Shown: one piece after another, positions 62,178 to 64,000 of the stretch
How the letters are laid out: each line of letters begins with the position of its first letter
How positions within the stretch are numbered: position 1 is the stretch's first letter
Assembly: GCA_002381645.1 (NCBI GenBank)
Contig: DFXE01000012.1
Coordinates: 124,001-188,000 of the forward strand
Source: Bacteroidales bacterium UBA4116
GTDB taxonomy: Bacteria > Bacteroidota > Bacteroidia > Bacteroidales > Tannerellaceae
Reading direction: 5' to 3'
Length of the DNA: 64,000 nucleotides
Notes under the pieces: model-generated
The model's database searches: none
The model's input: the letters and a program-made list of their open reading frames with translations, nothing else
Told to the model about the DNA's origin: nothing
Program-made: the position numbers and the translations under genes

Positions 62178-63080
62178 ATGAAAAGCTTATTACTAATTAT
62201 TTTTGCATGTACTTCGTTGGGGTTATGGGCAAAAGACGCCGAACCTTTAAGTGCAGATACTACCATTGTTCTGGATAATAAAAGGATTGAAGTAAGGGAG
62301 AGTGGCGACCGGATGAAAATAAGGGTTTTTGAATTAACGGAAGAAGAAGGTATCGTTGAAGACGAAATGGTATTCGAAGGGCATTATATTGACGGAAAAA
62401 CGTATGAGCGGAGAAAACGTTCGATTAATATTCCCCTGCCTACATGGAACCGGAGTTTTGATCCGCACTGGGCAGGCTTTGGAATTGGATTTGCCAACTT
62501 TGCCGATGGAAGTTTTCACTTCAACGATATCGACGGGGTAAGCCTGAGAAGCGGGAAATCGCTGGAATATAATTTGAATATTCTTGAAAAAGCATTTATG
62601 CTGTCGAAGAAAGCAAATATAGCGATTGTCACGGGAGTAGGGATGCGCTGGAGCCGTTACCGTCTGGATACGGACAGTTATTTTAAGGAAGTAAACGGGA
62701 TTACTATATTACAACCTGTTCCGGCAGAAATGGATTTTAAAAACAGCCGGTTAAATATAACCAGCCTGACTATACCTGTCTTGTTCGAATGGCAGAGTGG
62801 ACGTAAAAGTGGTGATAACTTTTTCATTTCTGCCGGTGTGGTGGGAGTGATAAAAACAATTTCTTCTTCCAGGATAAGTTACAGGAGTGAAACTGGTAAA
62901 AGACGGAGTGACAAAGTAGACGGTGGCATGAATATCCGCCCTGTTACAATGGATTTTTTATTTCAGGCAGGCTATGATTGGATTGGGATATACGCCAAAT
63001 ATTCACCCGTGGGTTTATTCGAAAGCAACAAAGGACCGAAAATTCACCCGGTATCTATCGGATTACAATTGCATATATGA
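62178..63080 (+). CDS. Outer-membrane beta-barrel protein (PorT-like)
   Basis: This encodes 300 residues with a signal peptide (LWAKDA). An N-terminal extension of about 70 residues with alternating charge is followed by an eight-strand-type barrel (about 95-300): HWAGFGIGFANF, GKSLEYNLNIL, ANIAIVTGVGMRWSRYRL, LNITSLTIPVLFEW and the final strand HPVSIGLQLHI ending close to an aromatic/hydrophobic C-terminus. Fits the PorT/outer-membrane-barrel families of Bacteroidetes. It is the last gene of the sigma operon and may be its effector. Confidence 0.75.
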   Translation: MKSLLLIIFACTSLGLWAKDAEPLSADTTIVLDNKRIEVRESGDRMKIRVFELTEEEGIVEDEMVFEGHYIDGKTYERRKRSINIPLPTWNRSFDPHWAGFGIGFANFADGSFHFNDIDGVSLRSGKSLEYNLNILEKAFMLSKKANIAIVTGVGMRWSRYRLDTDSYFKEVNGITILQPVPAEMDFKNSRLNITSLTIPVLFEWQSGRKSGDNFFISAGVVGVIKTISSSRISYRSETGKRRSDKVDGGMNIRPVTMDFLFQAGYDWIGIYAKYSPVGLFESNKGPKIHPVSIGLQLHI

Positions 63081-63108
63081 ACATGAACTGGTAATTATAT
63101 AAAAAACA

Positions 63109-63134
63109 CGTCCGAATATTCACATATTCGGACG
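63109..63134 (+). terminator. Hairpin after the sigma operon
   Basis: CGTCCGAATA (63109-63118) pairs perfectly with TATTCGGACG (63125-63134), 28 bp after the barrel stop. There is no T run after it on this strand, so termination may be imperfect. Confidence 0.55.
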
Positions 63135-63394
63135 CATCACAGTATTTAACCAATAATTATGAAAACAATTATTTAACGAAAAAATGATTGTCAATACAAA
63201 TATAGATACAGTGTTTGAATAAATAAAATGGATTGTCTATATTGTATAATAGTTGGGGGAAAATGAAAACAAATTCGCTATTTTTTACAATTGATTTAAC
63301 AATTAGGTATTCGCTATTAACATATCTTGCCTAAAATAACTCATCCATATCTAAGTAGAAGGGTTTTTAATTCATATATCATTAGGGAGCAATT

Positions 63395-63416
63395 CCAAAA
63401 TTAGATGTAATTTTGG
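63395..63416 (+). promoter_or_regulatory. Palindrome over the DUF4884 promoter
   Basis: CCAAAATTA (63395-63403) and TAATTTTGG (63408-63416) are exact inverse copies four bases apart. The right arm contains the -7 box TAATTTTG (63408-63415), 22 bp before ATG 63438. A bound dimer would block the promoter. Confidence 0.55.
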
Positions 63417-63437
63417 GAATATCAAAATATTATATTT

Positions 63438-63710
63438 ATGAATAGAAACTTGTCATTAAAGATGTTCGGATTAATTATGCCTTTAATCCTTTTTTCTTCC
63501 TGCTATCTTCAGAAACCAGTAAGCCAGATGTATTCGGAAAATAATAAAGATTATACTGTAGATTATTTATTTGAATATGAAGGTTGTAAAGTGTATCGTT
63601 TTAAGGATATGGGCAATTATGTCTATTTTACCAATTGTGCCGGAGAAATTACGAGTATCAAAAGTGATACCACAAAACAGCGGATCACTACGGTCGTAAG
63701 GAGAAAATAA
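63438..63710 (+). CDS. Small DUF4884-like lipoprotein
   Basis: This encodes 90 residues with a signal and lipobox (FSSC). The body VDYLFEYEGCKVYRFKDMGNYVYFTNC, with two cysteines and aromatic strands, matches my memory of the DUF4884 family of tiny Bacteroidetes lipoproteins. Function unknown. It is a single-gene unit with a palindromic promoter and a strong terminator. Confidence 0.72.
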   Translation: MNRNLSLKMFGLIMPLILFSSCYLQKPVSQMYSENNKDYTVDYLFEYEGCKVYRFKDMGNYVYFTNCAGEITSIKSDTTKQRITTVVRRK

Positions 63711-63711
63711 T

Positions 63712-63740
63712 AAAGGAAACAGTTCAAAACTGTTTCCTTT
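63712..63740. terminator. Bidirectional terminator, DUF4884 gene and tRNA-Pro
   Basis: AAAGGAAACAGTT (63712-63724) and AACTGTTTCCTTT (63728-63740) form a perfect 13-bp stem with a 3-base loop. A/T runs at both ends let it serve both converging units. Confidence 0.8.
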
Positions 63741-63745
63741 ATCAG

Positions 63746-63818
63746 TCGGGATGAGACGACTCGAACGTCCGACCTCCACGTCCCGAACGTGGCGCGCTAC
63801 CAACTGTGCTACATCCCG
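63746..63818 (-). tRNA. tRNA-Pro (anticodon CGG)
   Basis: The minus strand folds into a full 73-nt cloverleaf without encoded CCA: acceptor CGGGATG/CATCCCG, D-arm GCAC-AGTTGGTA-GCGC, anticodon arm CCACG/CGTGG with loop TTCGGGA (anticodon CGG, decodes CCG), five-base variable loop AGGTC and T-arm GGACG-TTCGAGT-CGTCT. Discriminator base A. All positions are consistent with proline tRNA. Confidence 0.97.
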
Positions 63819-63833
63819 TTTCTATTACGGCTG

Positions 63834-63841
63834 CAAATGTA
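63834..63841 (-). promoter_or_regulatory. -7 promoter box (TACATTTG) of tRNA-Pro
   Basis: Minus-strand exact TAnnTTTG match, 15 bp upstream of the tRNA 5' end. Confidence 0.6.
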
Positions 63842-63894
63842 CAAATAAATCATAAACCGAAATAATTTTCTTTCTTTTTTTGCAGAATGTTTTT

Positions 63895-63913
63895 CTATTT
63901 TCATGGAAAATAG
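63895..63913. other. Inverted repeat near window end
   Basis: CTATTTTC (63895-63902) and GAAAATAG (63906-63913) are exact inverse copies around ATG. It lies between the tRNA promoter and a rightward promoter and could be an operator or hairpin. Confidence 0.4.
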
Positions 63914-63966
63914 CAGGCTTTTCTTGCAGTGGTCTGGCATAAGGTGATTATATGCGGTGTCACACC

Positions 63967-63996
63967 TTTGTTTCCGGTAATGAATTTGTATATTTG
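63967..63996 (+). promoter_or_regulatory. Promoter of a gene beyond the window
   Basis: TTTG (63967-63970), 18-bp spacer, TATATTTG (63989-63996): near-consensus pair pointing right, out of the window. Confidence 0.55.
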
Positions 63997-64000
63997 TCCG

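Larger units (their letters stand above)
63081..63437. other. Gene-free stretch with terminator and promoter
   Basis: The 357 bases carry a hairpin after the barrel gene, an AT-rich filler, and the palindromic promoter of the DUF4884 gene. No ORF of note was seen. Confidence 0.5.

Noticed and set aside
63081..63437. Small ORFs in the gap before the DUF4884 gene
   Set aside because: Only very short AT-rich frames without leader or codon bias are present.

Overview
The window is chromosomal DNA of a Bacteroidota, most likely order Bacteroidales. The signs are fimbrillin (Mfa/FimA-type) lipoproteins, gldE and gldD next to ssb and mutY, a DUF1573 pair, a DUF3256 protein, a Bacteroidetes-type alpha-2-macroglobulin, PepSY-like and DUF4884 small secreted proteins, and many promoters with the Bacteroidetes -7 box TAnnTTTG in place of TATAAT. 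Genus cannot be settled from the sequence; Dysgonomonadaceae or Tannerellaceae would both fit. There are about 48 protein genes, one tRNA-Pro(CGG), no rRNA, no CRISPR array and no intact transposase.

Layout. 1-5351 (minus): a fimbrial operon with an Mfa2/FimB-like lipoprotein, a giant five-repeat fimbrillin-like lipoprotein and a third fimbrillin-like lipoprotein cut by the window start. 5708-7208: an SPL-type radical SAM protein and an AraC-type sensor domain with no DNA-binding half. 7396-16287: housekeeping genes (ABC-F ATPase, MFS exporter, small secreted protein, YitT protein, aminotransferase, LolC/E-like permease, thyA, folA). 16483-24893: a 1879-residue alpha-2-macroglobulin lacking the thioester, two DUF1573 proteins and MeaB. 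24894-25766: an 870-base gene-free stretch holding an unusual inverted-repeat element. 25767-31231: aconitase, isocitrate dehydrogenase and citrate synthase, the branch that makes 2-oxoglutarate, with a four-helix-bundle (S23/IVP) gene and 8-bp repeat arrays inserted after aconitase. 31375-38503: DsbD, MazG, MutY, SSB, GldE, GldD and a phosphopantetheinyl transferase. 38540-50571: NahK-like kinase, outer-membrane barrel, L31 type B, class II aldolase, a membrane protein/HTH/CreD operon, an NQO-type oxidoreductase, a zinc peptidase and an AspT/YidE-type transporter. 50694-54821: truA, a DMT transporter, DUF3256, a lipoprotein and an SGNH hydrolase. 54919-60339 (minus): two two-component systems with a PepSY-like protein and an acyltransferase. 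60555-63080: an ECF sigma operon. 63438-64000: a DUF4884 lipoprotein and tRNA-Pro.

The items most worth a second look are: (i) the ~500-bp element at 24947-25448, with 17-bp perfect terminal inverted repeats, scattered GGTGAAA motifs and four CACC-N2-GGTG boxes spaced exactly 22 bp apart; (ii) two in-register 8-bp repeat arrays (consensus TAACTGAA), each starting on the base after a TAA stop codon, around the four-helix-bundle gene; (iii) an identical 16-bp operator at both promoters of the HTH/CreD operon; (iv) an 11-bp-spaced TTGGGAA direct repeat in front of the PepSY gene, which fits a site for the adjacent OmpR-type regulator; (v) a structured leader with a possible 17-codon ORF ahead of the DUF3256 gene. 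All functional statements come from family recognition and reading by eye. No database search was run.
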